From: Opitutales bacterium
Lineage (GTDB): Bacteria; Verrucomicrobiota; Verrucomicrobiia; Opitutales; Oceanipulchritudinaceae
Direction: 5' to 3'
NCBI GenBank assembly: GCA_020831585.1
Contig: JAFIGE010000012.1
Coordinates: forward strand, 1 to 54,995
Length of the DNA: 54,995 bases
The first letter of the stretch is position 1. Each line of letters starts with the position of its first letter. The notes under the pieces are model-generated. The model was not told the DNA's origin and ran no database searches. It saw only the letters and a list, made by a program, of their open reading frames with translations. Shown one piece after another: positions 43,976-53,815 of the stretch. The position numbers were made by a program, and so were the translations under genes.

Positions 43976-45673
43976 ATGCCGACCGCGCCCGCCGAATCGC
44001 CCCTTAAAGAGCTGACCGCCCAACTCGAGCCCGATCAGCTTCTCATGCTCACGGAAACCCCACGCCAGGGCCGCCTTCCCCTCCTTGCCCAGTTTCGCCG
44101 AGAGAGCGAACAAGAAACCCTCCAGCACCTTGCCAAGGCCTACGGTCTGCCGATCCTGGAAGATTTCGAGCTGCCGGAAAACGCCCCCGACCTGGTCCCC
44201 TTGCGCATCATGCACGAATACCAGTGCCTTCCCGTGGCCGCCAACAGAGAGAACGGCGACGGCCTGCGCCTTGTCACCATCTGGCCCCCCGAGGGCACCA
44301 TGGACGAGTGGATCTACGCCGTCTGCGGGGAAGAACCACTTTGGCACCTCGGCCTGCCCCGCGTCATCACCAACATGATCACGCAGCGCTTCGGCGTCGG
44401 GGCAGACTCCCTCACCGACTCGGATATCGCCACGGAGGACAGCGGACGCCTCGAAGACGCCGAGGAAGACGAGAACGCCGCCCTCATCCGCTTCGTCAAT
44501 GAAGTCATTTCCAAGGCCGTGGAAGACCGCGCCACAGACATTCATTTCGAACCGCTCAAAGACTCCCTCCAGATCCGCTACCGCATCGACGGTGAACTTG
44601 TGCCCATCCGCGTGCCCGACAACCTCATCCGGTTCCAGGGGGCCATTATCTCACGTCTGAAAATCATGGCCAAGCTCAACATCTCGGAGAAACGGCGTCC
44701 CCAGGACGGGCGCATCGTTTACCGGGGTCAGGGTACCGAGCTGGACATCCGTATCTCCACCATGCCCACGATGTATGGGGAAAGCGTCTCCCTTCGCCTA
44801 CTTAACCAGAAGAACCAGCCCCTTTCCATGGAAGAGCTGGGGATGCTCAAGCAGGACCAATCGCGCATCCAGCGCGTCCTCGACCTACCCTACGGCATCA
44901 TTCTCGTCACCGGCCCCACCGGTTCCGGTAAGTCCACCTCGCTCACCGCCTTCATCCGCCAGATCAACTCGCCCGGTCGTCGCATCATCACCGTGGAAGA
45001 TCCGGTCGAATACGAGGTCGATGGGGTCAACCAGACCCAGGTGCACACCGAAATCGGCTTCACTTTCGCAAGCGCCCTACGCCACATTCTCCGCCAAGAC
45101 CCCGATGTCATCATGGTCGGGGAAATCCGGGACGCCGAGACAGCCGACATCGCCATCCGTGCCGCCCTCACCGGTCACCTGGTCCTCAGCACCCTCCACA
45201 CCAACGACGCCCCCGGTGCCCTCACCCGCCTCATCGACATGGAGGTCGAGCCCTTCCTCGTGGCCTCCGCGGTGGAGATGATCTTGGCGCAACGCCTCGT
45301 GCGCCGCCTCTGCCCAAAATGTTCCCGTCCCGGCAACTACAACGAAGCCTATCTGCGCGAGTGCCTCCACGCGCTCTCCCTCCCGGTGCGCGAGGAAGAT
45401 CTCAGCGCCAACATTCTCGAAGCCGTGGGCTGCGACGATTGCCGGGGCCTCGGCTATCGCGGACGCGTGGGCCTCTTTGAAATTCTCCGCGTCGACGACT
45501 CCATCCACGAACTCATCGTGCAAAAGCGCTCCGCCCGCGAAATCCGCGCCGAAGCCCTCCAACACGGCATGACCACCCTCCAGCAAAGCGGCTGGAACCA
45601 GGCCCGCCTCGGCCGCACCACCCTCAACGAAATCATGCGCTACAGCCACATCGAGGACACCGACGAAGCGTGA
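43976..45673 (+). CDS. Type II secretion / type IV pilus assembly ATPase (GspE/PilB)
   Basis: The start [13 protein letters not shown] at 43976 is preferred to an upstream in-frame ATG (43886). The 565-residue cytoplasmic ATPase has an N-terminal GspE_N/MshEN domain. The ATPase core shows Walker [10 protein letters not shown], the Asp box [13 protein letters not shown], Walker [13 protein letters not shown] and the His box [10 protein letters not shown]. The tetracysteine zinc site is visible: CPKC and CDDC, 80 residues later [12 protein letters not shown]. It lies 38 bp before the platform gene, so they form an operon. Pseudopilin and secretin genes are not in view, so pilus versus secretion cannot be decided. 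Confidence 0.93.
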   Translation: MPTAPAESPLKELTAQLEPDQLLMLTETPRQGRLPLLAQFRRESEQETLQHLAKAYGLPILEDFELPENAPDLVPLRIMHEYQCLPVAANRENGDGLRLVTIWPPEGTMDEWIYAVCGEEPLWHLGLPRVITNMITQRFGVGADSLTDSDIATEDSGRLEDAEEDENAALIRFVNEVISKAVEDRATDIHFEPLKDSLQIRYRIDGELVPIRVPDNLIRFQGAIISRLKIMAKLNISEKRRPQDGRIVYRGQGTELDIRISTMPTMYGESVSLRLLNQKNQPLSMEELGMLKQDQSRIQRVLDLPYGIILVTGPTGSGKSTSLTAFIRQINSPGRRIITVEDPVEYEVDGVNQTQVHTEIGFTFASALRHILRQDPDVIMVGEIRDAETADIAIRAALTGHLVLSTLHTNDAPGALTRLIDMEVEPFLVASAVEMILAQRLVRRLCPKCSRPGNYNEAYLRECLHALSLPVREEDLSANILEAVGCDDCRGLGYRGRVGLFEILRVDDSIHELIVQKRSAREIRAEALQHGMTTLQQSGWNQARLGRTTLNEIMRYSHIEDTDEA

Positions 45674-45711
45674 TCCTCCGCTCTCCCGCTCCGCCCGCCC
45701 CCTAATTTCTC

Positions 45712-46977
45712 ATGCCCGCCTTCGCCTATCGCGCCATTGATCCTTCCGGAAAGACCATCTCCGGTTCCCTGGATGCCCAGGACCGCAAGTCTGTTGTCCT
45801 CAAACTCACCGCCAAAGGTCTGCGCCCCGTTTCCATCGAGCAATCCGCCGCCGAAGCCGGGGACACAAGCGACGCCGAAACCGCCGATTTCTATGGCGAG
45901 GGGCCGTCCAAGCGGCGCTTCTCCTTCGGGGCCAAACGCTCGCGCTCCGCGCTGGCCCTCGAGTTCCTCAAGCGCCTCCTCATGCTCCTCGAGGCCGGCA
46001 TGGCCATCGGCGATGCCATCCGCCTCCTCAGCATCCGCCTCTCCGACCCACAGATGAAGGAGCTGTGTAACACCATCTGGAAAAAACTCAGCGAAGGCTA
46101 CACCCTCGCCGCCGCCCTCAACGACCTGCCCCAGCGCATCTTCTCCCCGTCCTCCATCCACCTCATCGAGGCCGGCGAGGCCAGCGGCAGCCTCGTGCCC
46201 ATCCTCCGCCGCATTGTCGCCTACCTTGAAGAAACCGCTGAGGTGCGCAAAAACCTCATCTCCAGCCTCGCCTACCCCGTCTTTATTCTCTCCGTCGCCC
46301 TTGTCGTGGTTGTCATTCTCGTCCTCTACCTCATTCCGCAAATCGAAACGATGCTGGAGCAGATGGGCGGCGATATGCCCCTCGTGACCAAGCTCCTCAT
46401 CGGCGCGGCCGATGCCAGCGTGAGCTACGGCCCCTTCATCATCGTCGCGCTCTGTCTGGCCGCCTTCGGGATCGTGAGCTGGCGGAAGACCCCCGCCGGC
46501 AAGACCAAGGCCGACCGCATCATTCTGCGCACGCCGCTCCTCGGGCGCATCTACCTCTACGCCAACATTTATTCCACCACCAACCTCCTCAGCACCCTCC
46601 TCAGCAGCGGCGTCAACACCACCGAAGCCCTCCGCCTCGTCGAAAAAACCATCCCCAACGACATTCTCCGGGCCAAATTCACGAGCGCCCGCCGCCAGAT
46701 CCAGGAAGGGGTGTCGATGGCCAACGCCATCCAGCGCGTGCGCTTCCTCCCCGAAATCGCCCTCGACATCCTCACCGTCGGCGAAAACACCGGCAACATC
46801 GTCTCCAGTCTAAACGACATCAACAACATCTACCGCGGTGAACTCACAAAGATGCTCAACCGCCTCACCGCCCTTACCGCCGGTATCGCCCTCGGCGGAG
46901 CCATCTTCCTCGTCGCCGTCATCGCCATCAGTGTCATCCTCAGCGTCCTCTCCGCCGGCCAATCCGTGCAGATCTGA
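45712..46977 (+). CDS. Type II secretion / type IV pilus inner-membrane platform protein (GspF/PilC)
   Basis: 421 residues with the usual two T2SSF domains. The start MPAFAYRAIDPSGKTISG is characteristic. The first domain holds LALEFLKRLLMLLEAG and LIEAGEASGSLVPIL, the second YIYSTTNLLSTLLSSGVNT-like and FLPEIALDILTVGENTGNI. Three membrane helices (about 185-205, 228-246, 385-408) fit. It is the inner-membrane partner of the preceding ATPase. The stop is followed within 65 bp by the RAYT element palindrome. Confidence 0.93.
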   Translation: MPAFAYRAIDPSGKTISGSLDAQDRKSVVLKLTAKGLRPVSIEQSAAEAGDTSDAETADFYGEGPSKRRFSFGAKRSRSALALEFLKRLLMLLEAGMAIGDAIRLLSIRLSDPQMKELCNTIWKKLSEGYTLAAALNDLPQRIFSPSSIHLIEAGEASGSLVPILRRIVAYLEETAEVRKNLISSLAYPVFILSVALVVVVILVLYLIPQIETMLEQMGGDMPLVTKLLIGAADASVSYGPFIIVALCLAAFGIVSWRKTPAGKTKADRIILRTPLLGRIYLYANIYSTTNLLSTLLSSGVNTTEALRLVEKTIPNDILRAKFTSARRQIQEGVSMANAIQRVRFLPEIALDILTVGENTGNIVSSLNDINNIYRGELTKMLNRLTALTAGIALGGAIFLVAVIAISVILSVLSAGQSVQI

Positions 46978-47040
46978 CAACCTTCCCCTCGCCACCCCGT
47001 GTTCCACCAAGCGCCGCGACAGCACATTCCGAGCGGCTAA

Positions 47041-47055
47041 AATGTTCAGAACATT
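47041..47055 (+). promoter_or_regulatory. RAYT-associated palindrome, copy D (intact gene)
   Basis: AATGTTCAGAACATT, extended by one base on each side (17 bp palindrome 47040-47056). It ends exactly 40 bases before the start codon at 47096, the same distance as in the left and right edge copies. Confidence 0.7.
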
Positions 47056-47095
47056 TAGATTGATGTTTCTTACCGGGTGATTTTTAGATGACGAA

Positions 47096-48091
47096 ATGAG
47101 TAGAAAATTTTGCCGAAGATTGAAGTATCCGCGACTGGCTTGCCACCACCTTATTTCGAGGGTGGTGCAGAAAAGGCGGCTGATGGATGAGGAGGCGATG
47201 GAGGCGATGAGGCATATTATGCGCTCGCAGGCGGCGTTTGCGGGGATGGAGGTGCTGACGTATTGCTTCTTGGCGAATCACTTTCACATCTTCGTGCGGC
47301 TGGATCCGAAGGAGACGGAGGATTTGGACGATGCGGGGCTGGTGGGGCGGTTTCGGGCGCTCTATGGGGGGACACGCTGCGCTTCGCTGGGCTTGGATGC
47401 AAAGGATTTGGAGGTGATTCTGAGGAAGAACGGGGGCTCCGCAGAAGGAATACGTCGACGCCTGAAGGCGCGGATGGGGGATGTGTCGGTCTTTATGCGG
47501 GAAGTGAAGACGCGCTTTACTTTGTGGTATAACGGGGAGCACGGGACGGTGGGGACTTTCTGGGCGGAGCGGTTCCGCAGTGTAATCGTGGAGGCGGATA
47601 CGGAGGCGCAAAGGATGGTGGCGGCTTATATCGATTTGAATCCGGTGCGGGCGGGCTTGGTGGAAGACGCGGGGGACTATGGCTTCAGTGGTTTCGGGGA
47701 GGCTTGCGCGGGTGGCTCGGCAGCGCGGCGGGGGATCGCGCGGATCGAGGGCAAGATTGCCTGGACGACGAAATGGCATGAGCGCTACCGTGCGCGGTTG
47801 TGCAGCCGGATGGGTCCGGGAACACGGCCTCTGCGGGGAGACGACCAGAGACCTTCCGGGGAGGCGGCGGGTGAGAAGGCGGGGAGCGCCGTTGTGGCCG
47901 AAGTATCCCGACTTCTCTCGAAGATCCGCGCTTTCAGCGAGGGCCGGGTGGTCGGGTCGGTGGCATGGGTGGCGAGCTTCAGCGCAGCAGATGGATGGCT
48001 GGGATATCGAAAGGGACGAAACGCCAAACCAGTTGTTGAGGACGGCGGGGCTGGTTTCACGAATGTTGCGACCGCTTCAAAGCGACATTGA
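47096..48091 (+). CDS. REP-associated tyrosine transposase (RAYT), intact copy D
   Basis: 331 residues. The N-terminus MSRKFCRRLKYPRLACHH leads to the HUH metal site NHFHIFVRLDP and the catalytic tyrosine in AAYIDLNPVRAG. Such enzymes cut single-stranded DNA at hairpin-type repeats and are thought to spread REP palindromes. The C-terminal part (YGFSGFGEACAG, KIRAFSEGRVVGSVAW, NVATASKRH) is shared with the decayed copies. It is longer than the usual RAYT (about 170-250 residues) by a C-terminal extension. It lies between gspF and a glycosyltransferase gene and is the only complete copy in the window. Confidence 0.92.
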   Translation: MSRKFCRRLKYPRLACHHLISRVVQKRRLMDEEAMEAMRHIMRSQAAFAGMEVLTYCFLANHFHIFVRLDPKETEDLDDAGLVGRFRALYGGTRCASLGLDAKDLEVILRKNGGSAEGIRRRLKARMGDVSVFMREVKTRFTLWYNGEHGTVGTFWAERFRSVIVEADTEAQRMVAAYIDLNPVRAGLVEDAGDYGFSGFGEACAGGSAARRGIARIEGKIAWTTKWHERYRARLCSRMGPGTRPLRGDDQRPSGEAAGEKAGSAVVAEVSRLLSKIRAFSEGRVVGSVAWVASFSAADGWLGYRKGRNAKPVVEDGGAGFTNVATASKRH

Positions 48092-48280
48092 AGACAGCCA
48101 ACATCCACCGGATAGCGTGGAATTTTGCCGAGCTCCTTTCTGCCGTGTCCGGCATCGGTCGTGGGCATTCGCCATGGGATACAAAGATCGTGGTTACTCC
48201 CTGTTACGCCACCGGCTGTCACCATCTTGTTGCACGGGCGCGCTTGCGCGGCATCCACCGTGCACGCAACTTGATCCTCT

Positions 48281-49558
48281 GTGCAGAGCAAACGGCGCAT
48301 CCTTCTCACCTCGCACGGATCCACCGGCGACATCTATCCGGTCATTCGCCTCGGGCGCGAACTCCGCGACCGCGGACACGATGTGCGCATGGCCACCACC
48401 GTCTTTTTTCAGAAAGAAGTCGAAGAGGCCGGCTTGCGCTTCATTCGCCTCCCTCCCGACTGGGACCAGACGGGTCTTGCCGAGGCCATGCGCGAGCTCT
48501 CCAAAGCCCGCGACGGGCTCGATGTCCTCGGCAAAATCTACCGGGAAGCCAAACCCTTCATCGACGAAATCATCACCACGCTCGATGCCGAACTCGCGGA
48601 CCGCACCGACCTCTTTGTGTGCAGCTACGTCTTCTCTCCGATGAGCCACCTGGCGCGTGCCCGGGGGATTCCCTGCGCCGTCACAACCTTCGCGCACAAC
48701 GTCGTGCCCTCTCCGCTTTATCCGCCCGACCGCCTGCCCACGCTCCGCCTCTGGCCCCGGCCCCTGCAAAAGCTCTGGAACCGCTTTCTCTGGATCGCAG
48801 GCGAACGGCTTGTTTGCTGGACCATCAACCGCACCATTGGCGAAGGCCTCCACCGCCACAAAGTTCCGCCCGCGCGCGGTTTCTTCCTGGATCCCGCCGA
48901 CCTCGCCCTGGTCACCGTCTCCCCCGCCCTTTTCGAGCCCGCCGAACTTTGGCACGACCGCTTCCGTTTCACCGGCTATCTGCGCTGGCAGGCCGCCGAA
49001 AAGCCGGAGATGGAGAGCGTTCTCAACACCTTCACCGGCGGCCAACCGGTCCCCATCCTCACCTTCGGCAGCGTCACCTTCGAGGAAGCCCGCCACGTCA
49101 TGACCCGCTTCATGAGCAATTGGCCGAAGGGAAAGAAAATCATTGTGCAATCCGGGTGGGCGCGCCTCACCATTGAAAAACCCGGGGAAGAAGAGCTCGT
49201 CGTTGGCAAAATGTCCCACGACCAACTCTTCCGCCACGGCAGCGTCATCATCCATCACGGCGGTGCGGGCACCACGGCCAGCGCGCTCCATTCCGGACGG
49301 CCCCAAATCATCATTCCCCACCTCGGCGACCAGTTTTTCTTCGCCGACGAAATCGAACGCCTCGGCGTGGGCCACAAACTCGGCCGCCGCCGATGGCCGG
49401 AAAAACTCCCCGCCCTCGTGCGAAAAATCGAAGCAACCCCGGCCTTCACCGCGAAGGCCCGCGCCCACGCCGCCACCCTCGCCGGGGAAAACGGCCCCGC
49501 GATGGCGGCCGGGCTCCTCGAAGAGATGGTGCGGATGCGGAAAACGCTTTCCCCTTGA
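48281..49558 (+). CDS. GT1/UGT-type glycosyltransferase
   Basis: 425 residues from a GTG at 48281. The N-terminal SHGSTGDIYPVIRLGRELRDRGHDV and the C-terminal donor-binding HHGGAGTTASALHSGRPQIIIPHLGDQFFFADEI match the sterol-glucosyltransferase/UGT group (GT1 and GT28-like). The acceptor is unknown, possibly a lipid, terpenoid or natural product. It is about 190 bp after the RAYT stop and stands alone. The gap between holds the RAYT 3' end and no gene. Confidence 0.88.
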   Translation: MQSKRRILLTSHGSTGDIYPVIRLGRELRDRGHDVRMATTVFFQKEVEEAGLRFIRLPPDWDQTGLAEAMRELSKARDGLDVLGKIYREAKPFIDEIITTLDAELADRTDLFVCSYVFSPMSHLARARGIPCAVTTFAHNVVPSPLYPPDRLPTLRLWPRPLQKLWNRFLWIAGERLVCWTINRTIGEGLHRHKVPPARGFFLDPADLALVTVSPALFEPAELWHDRFRFTGYLRWQAAEKPEMESVLNTFTGGQPVPILTFGSVTFEEARHVMTRFMSNWPKGKKIIVQSGWARLTIEKPGEEELVVGKMSHDQLFRHGSVIIHHGGAGTTASALHSGRPQIIIPHLGDQFFFADEIERLGVGHKLGRRRWPEKLPALVRKIEATPAFTAKARAHAATLAGENGPAMAAGLLEEMVRMRKTLSP

Positions 49559-49712
49559 CAACCCGTGATTTCCGTCAATCGTTCGACTTCTCATTACCAG
49601 GCCTACTCTCGCTCGGCGGAAATTATCAGCTGATTTCTCTGGGATAGTTTGAAATCCGATTACCGGAAACGTTCGGAGCGATGCCTTGTTTTGATTGTAT
49701 TACGTTAGTTAA

Positions 49713-50183
49713 ATGAGTATTAAGTTGTATGTTGGAAATATCAGCTGGGGCGCATCCGCCGAGGCTGTTCGGGAGTCCTTTGAGCCCTTTGGCGCGATTG
49801 ATGACTTCTATTATGCGATCGATAAAATGACCGGCCGTCCGCGCGGCTTTTGTTTGATCACCTATGCAAATCGGGAAGACGGCGAAAACGCCATTTCCGA
49901 GATGAACGGTAAAGAGATGGACGGGCGTGCGCTCGTCGTGAACGAAGCCCGCCCCAAAGAAGAGGGCGCGGGCGGTTTCCGCAGTGGTCCCCGCAGTGGC
50001 GGCGGTGGCGGCGGTTTCCGTGGTCGCGAAGGCGGCGGCGGGGGCGGCGGCTTCCGTGGCGGTCGCGAAGGCGGCGGAGGCGGCGGTGGCTACCGGGGCG
50101 GTCGCGATGGCGGCGGCGGCGGCGGCTTCCGGGGTGGTCGTGGCGGCAGCGGGGGCGGCGGCTTCCGTGGCGGTCGCGATTGA
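49713..50183 (+). CDS. RRM RNA-binding protein with Gly/Arg-rich tail
   Basis: Residues 1-80 are one RRM domain. RNP2 is KLYVGNISWG and RNP1 is RPRGFCLITYA. From about residue 95 the chain is a series of FRGGREGGGGGGG-like repeats (RGG type) to the end at 156. Such bacterial and cyanobacterial cold-shock-like RNA-binding proteins act as RNA chaperones. The start ATG has no Shine-Dalgarno but an AT-rich leader (49680-49712), and a strong terminator follows. The nucleotide repeats are the coding repeats of this tail. Confidence 0.92.
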   Translation: MSIKLYVGNISWGASAEAVRESFEPFGAIDDFYYAIDKMTGRPRGFCLITYANREDGENAISEMNGKEMDGRALVVNEARPKEEGAGGFRSGPRSGGGGGGFRGREGGGGGGGFRGGREGGGGGGGYRGGRDGGGGGGFRGGRGGSGGGGFRGGRD

Positions 50184-50235
50184 TCCGAAACCTCTACCTA
50201 ACCAAACGGAGCAGTCAAACCCAGCTCCTCTTTCC

Positions 50236-50270
50236 AACCGAACTCCGCGCAAGCGGGTTCGGTTTTTTCT
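50236..50270 (+). terminator. Rho-independent terminator after the RRM gene
   Basis: AACCGAAC (50236-50243) pairs with GTTCGGTT (50257-50264). The inner CCGC pairs with GCGG over a GCAA tetraloop, and a T-run follows. It lies about 50 bp after the stop at 50183. Confidence 0.9.
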
Positions 50271-50338
50271 TTGTCCGGCCCGAATCACTCCGTTGATATA
50301 AATTTGCTTAAAGGGCCAAATCGCCTGACTTTCAGAAC

Positions 50339-53050
50339 GTGTTTTGCTTAAAGAGAACCGAGTGGCGCAGCCAGACCCGAAGCCGGATCTTTTTTGCGGT
50401 ACTCTTGGTCACGCTCCCACGTCTCGCAGGGGGCGACACTTGGCAGGGCCTCTATCCGGTGGGGTGGCCTTCGCTGCGCAGCGTGGAGGAGCGAATCGAA
50501 GAAATGGGCGGTGAGGCGATTGTATCGATAGAAGATCTCTGGCAACGCGCGCTCCTCTCCCGGACCCAAAGCGACCGCCTCGCCGCCGAACGCGCCGCCG
50601 CCGCCGCGCAGCGCATCGCTGAGGCGGGGGATTCCGCCGAAGCCCTTCGCTTTCTTATTCTCGAAGCGTGGACCCGTCTGGGCTTTGACCGTGGCCGCGC
50701 TATCCGACAGCTCGATGAGATCGCCCACCAGCCCGTTCTGGCAAACGATACTTTTGCAGAGGGGCTCCTGCAAATGGCGATTGCCGAACGCTACCTTTGG
50801 ACCGACGACCATCGCGCCGCGCAGGAGGCCCTCGGCCGCGCAAAAGCAATTTTCGCAAAATCGGGCCAGACGGAGTGGAGTACCCTCGCGCAAACCCGTC
50901 TGCTTCTCTCTCTAAGCAAATTTTCCCGCTACGAGGATCTGCGGACAACTGCGGAAGAAATGGCCAAAGACGCCGAAGGACTCGCTCTGGCTCAGGCACT
51001 TTACTGGAAGGGTGAAGCCCTTTGGGGAATGGGGCGTGTGAATGAGAGTATCGACTTGGCCAATACAATTTTCAACCTTCTCGGTGAGCATGAAGAGACC
51101 GCTTTGACCATCGCCGCACTTTCCCTCCGCGCCCGCGCCCACCTCGCCAAGGCAAACCCGCACCCGGCGAAAGCACACTCACAGGAAGCGATCCGTAGCG
51201 CACACCAGCAAGGACGGCTCGATCTGGTTGCCGACCTCAAAACCGATCTGGCCCTCGCCCTCCTGCAAATGGGGAACAAAGCGGACGCCGAGCAAACGGT
51301 GCGCCAAGCAGTGGAACGCCATGCCGCGCACGGTGCCGACCGTCGCCGGGCTCTCCCGCACATCCTCCTGGCCGAAATGGCTATGCGAAAGAACGACTTT
51401 GCCCGCGCAAAAATCCACTTTCAACGGGCGCGCGTGTATGCGCTGCTCGGACAGCGGGAATGGCGCATCCGCATCTATGAGGGGCTCTACGAAACCGCCC
51501 GTCGCGAGGGCGATGCCCCGGAAGCCCTTCGCCATTTTTCCCGTGCCAGCGATCTGCGAATGCAACTCAACGATTCGATCTGGGAGGAGCGTTTGCGCGC
51601 GGCCACGGCCGAGCTTGAAGTAATCTCCCGCGAGAGAGACGCCTCGGTGCTTGCGCAAACGAAAAGTTTTCGCGCGGAGAGCCGCCGCCAGGAAGCCCGC
51701 ATCCGCAACCTCCTTTTGCTCGGGATGGTACTCTCCCTGCTCCTCGTTTTCCTGCTTTGGCACCGCTACTCCGCGCAACGTGAGCAGAACCGCCTGCTCC
51801 TCGTCGCCGCCCAAAAGGCCCGCCAAGCGGAAATCCGCGAAACCGAGGCCAACCGCGCAAAGACGGAGTTTCTCGCCAATATCACACACGAGTTTCGCAC
51901 CCCGCTCAATGGTGTTATTGGCATGGCCAGCCTGCTCCAAGAGACAAAGCTCGACGCCGACCAAAGGGAGTGCGTCCGCATTATCCACGATTGCGGAAAC
52001 AACCTCCTTCGCATCATCGGCGACATCCTCGACCTCTCCCGCATCGAGGCCGGCCACTTCCAATTTGATGCGCACACCTTCGATCTACCCGCCTGTCTGC
52101 GGGCGAGCGTAGAGAAATACGCCCGTATCGTCTCCCAAAGAGGCATTGCCTGGTCAGCCGAGATCTCCCCGGAAATCCCCCGATATGTCTATGGTGAAGA
52201 GAGTCGCATCCGGCAGATCGTCGAAAACCTTCTCGATAACGCTATCAAATTCACCCCGGAGGGGTTTATTCGGCTACACATCTCCGCCTCCCTGCAAAAG
52301 TCCGGCGAAGGCGAAGAGCAGGCATACCTGGAATGCATGGTCGAGGACTCCGGAATCGGCATTTCCACGCAACTTCAGGGCGAAATCTTCCGTGCCTTCC
52401 GCCAAGCCGATCTCTCCAACACCCGCCATCACAGCGGAGCGGGACTGGGTCTCACGATGGCCCACCGGCTCGCTGAATTGATGGGCGGCTGTGTTCGCTG
52501 TGAGAGCGAGGAAGGCAAGGGTAGCCGCTTTACTGCCATCCTCGCTCTCCCCGTACGCCAAAAGAACCCGCGTGCCATCGGCGCGTCGAGCCTACCGCCG
52601 GTCAAGCTCGAAAGGCTCGTCACCGACGATCCCCAAAAGTCCGGGGAAGCCGAACGCCCCGTCCGTGTTCTCCTCTTTCGCGTGGGCCGCAATCTACGCA
52701 CCTCCATCGGCAGCGCTCTCGAAAGCATGGGCCTTTCCTACGAAGCCAGTAACGAGGCCGATCACCTCCGCGAAGCCTTCACCTCCCGCTCAGCTGATAT
52801 TGTTTTCCTCCGCCTGACCGAGGACGAGTGGTCCGATTCCATCGAATGGATTGAAGATCTGCTGGAGGAGGATCTTGGCGGGAGCACGCCCGCCCCCTAC
52901 ATTATCGGGCTGGATGCCACGGGTATTCCAAACGTCGTGAAAAGTGCCTTCGCCGCCGGATTCGACGAAGTGATCCCCACGCGGGGTTCAGCCGCCCGCC
53001 TCCCCACCGTTCTCCTCAAAACCGGCCTCTTCAGCAGCGGCATTTCGTGA
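50339..53050 (+). CDS. TPR sensor histidine kinase with degenerate receiver
   Basis: 903 residues. A signal-like helix at 15-30 is followed by TPR-like helices (about 60-410), then coiled coil and a membrane helix (about 457-475). The HisKA box is FLANITHEFRTPLNGVIG with His517. The HATPase has VENLLDNAIKF, DSGIGI and GAGLGLTMA. The last 125 residues (VRVLLFRVGRNLRTSIG onward) fold like a receiver, but the acidic pair and the phosphoacceptor Asp are missing: the expected LMD position reads FLRLTEDE. This suggests a pseudo-receiver. No response regulator gene is adjacent. Confidence 0.9.
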   Translation: MFCLKRTEWRSQTRSRIFFAVLLVTLPRLAGGDTWQGLYPVGWPSLRSVEERIEEMGGEAIVSIEDLWQRALLSRTQSDRLAAERAAAAAQRIAEAGDSAEALRFLILEAWTRLGFDRGRAIRQLDEIAHQPVLANDTFAEGLLQMAIAERYLWTDDHRAAQEALGRAKAIFAKSGQTEWSTLAQTRLLLSLSKFSRYEDLRTTAEEMAKDAEGLALAQALYWKGEALWGMGRVNESIDLANTIFNLLGEHEETALTIAALSLRARAHLAKANPHPAKAHSQEAIRSAHQQGRLDLVADLKTDLALALLQMGNKADAEQTVRQAVERHAAHGADRRRALPHILLAEMAMRKNDFARAKIHFQRARVYALLGQREWRIRIYEGLYETARREGDAPEALRHFSRASDLRMQLNDSIWEERLRAATAELEVISRERDASVLAQTKSFRAESRRQEARIRNLLLLGMVLSLLLVFLLWHRYSAQREQNRLLLVAAQKARQAEIRETEANRAKTEFLANITHEFRTPLNGVIGMASLLQETKLDADQRECVRIIHDCGNNLLRIIGDILDLSRIEAGHFQFDAHTFDLPACLRASVEKYARIVSQRGIAWSAEISPEIPRYVYGEESRIRQIVENLLDNAIKFTPEGFIRLHISASLQKSGEGEEQAYLECMVEDSGIGISTQLQGEIFRAFRQADLSNTRHHSGAGLGLTMAHRLAELMGGCVRCESEEGKGSRFTAILALPVRQKNPRAIGASSLPPVKLERLVTDDPQKSGEAERPVRVLLFRVGRNLRTSIGSALESMGLSYEASNEADHLREAFTSRSADIVFLRLTEDEWSDSIEWIEDLLEEDLGGSTPAPYIIGLDATGIPNVVKSAFAAGFDEVIPTRGSAARLPTVLLKTGLFSSGIS

Positions 53051-53089
53051 CTTGAACTTTCTTCCGCTCCCCCGGATAGTGCCTCCTTT

Positions 53090-53767
53090 ATGAAGTTGAA
53101 TCCGGTCCTCCCCATTCTCTTTCTCGCCCTCGTCACCTTTCTTGGCGGGTGCCGCAGTCGCCCCTTGGAGCTTTACCGCCCCGGCGACAGAGAGGTCTGG
53201 CAAACCGTTGCCCTGCCTCCCGCGCCCGTCGCCCAACCCACTTCTCAAACCATGACCCAACCCAATACAGAAAACCGACCCGTTGTTGTGATGAGCACCA
53301 CGATGGGTGACATCACCATCGAACTCTTCGCGGCCGAATCGCCCATCACCACGGAGAACTTCCTCCAATACGTCGACAGCGGACACTACAACGGCACTAT
53401 CTTTCACCGAGTCATCCCGAATTTCATGATTCAGGGCGGTGGATTCACGGAAAACATGGTGGACCGCCCCACCCGCGACCCCATCCGCAACGAAGCCGGA
53501 AACCGCATCAGCAATCGCCGCAGCACCATCGCGATGGCCCGCACCAACGTCATTGATAGCGCCACCGCGCAGTTCTTCATCAACGTCGCTGACAACACCG
53601 CGCTGGACGGCGACGGCATCCGCGGCGGTTACGCCGTCTTCGGGCGCGTGATCGAGGGCATGGATGTCGTCGACCGGATCGTCGCCGTGGAGACCACCTC
53701 GCGGGGACCCCATGATGACGTGCCGGCGACTCCGGTCGTCATCCGCGAGGTCCGCCGTCAGTCCTGA
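53090..53767 (+). CDS. Cyclophilin-type peptidyl-prolyl isomerase lipoprotein
   Basis: 225 residues. The lipobox LGGC puts Cys21 at the processed N-terminus, so it is a lipoprotein. After a Pro/Gln-rich linker comes a cyclophilin domain: GDITIELFAAESPITTENFLQY, GTIFHRVIPNFMIQGGG (active Arg in FHRV), AMARTNVIDSATAQFFINV and GYAVFGRVIEGMDVVD. It should fold envelope proteins. It is 40 bp after the histidine kinase stop and is probably on the same transcript. Confidence 0.93.
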   Translation: MKLNPVLPILFLALVTFLGGCRSRPLELYRPGDREVWQTVALPPAPVAQPTSQTMTQPNTENRPVVVMSTTMGDITIELFAAESPITTENFLQYVDSGHYNGTIFHRVIPNFMIQGGGFTENMVDRPTRDPIRNEAGNRISNRRSTIAMARTNVIDSATAQFFINVADNTALDGDGIRGGYAVFGRVIEGMDVVDRIVAVETTSRGPHDDVPATPVVIREVRRQS

Positions 53768-53815
53768 CAGCCCTCCCCGGTCGGTCGGCGCTTCGCCTCC
53801 TTCTGTAAATCCTCC

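Noticed and set aside
49970-50180. Tandem GGC-rich nucleotide repeats as a CRISPR or satellite
   Set aside because: They are in frame and encode the RGG tail of the RNA-binding protein. The units are irregular and there are no unique spacers.
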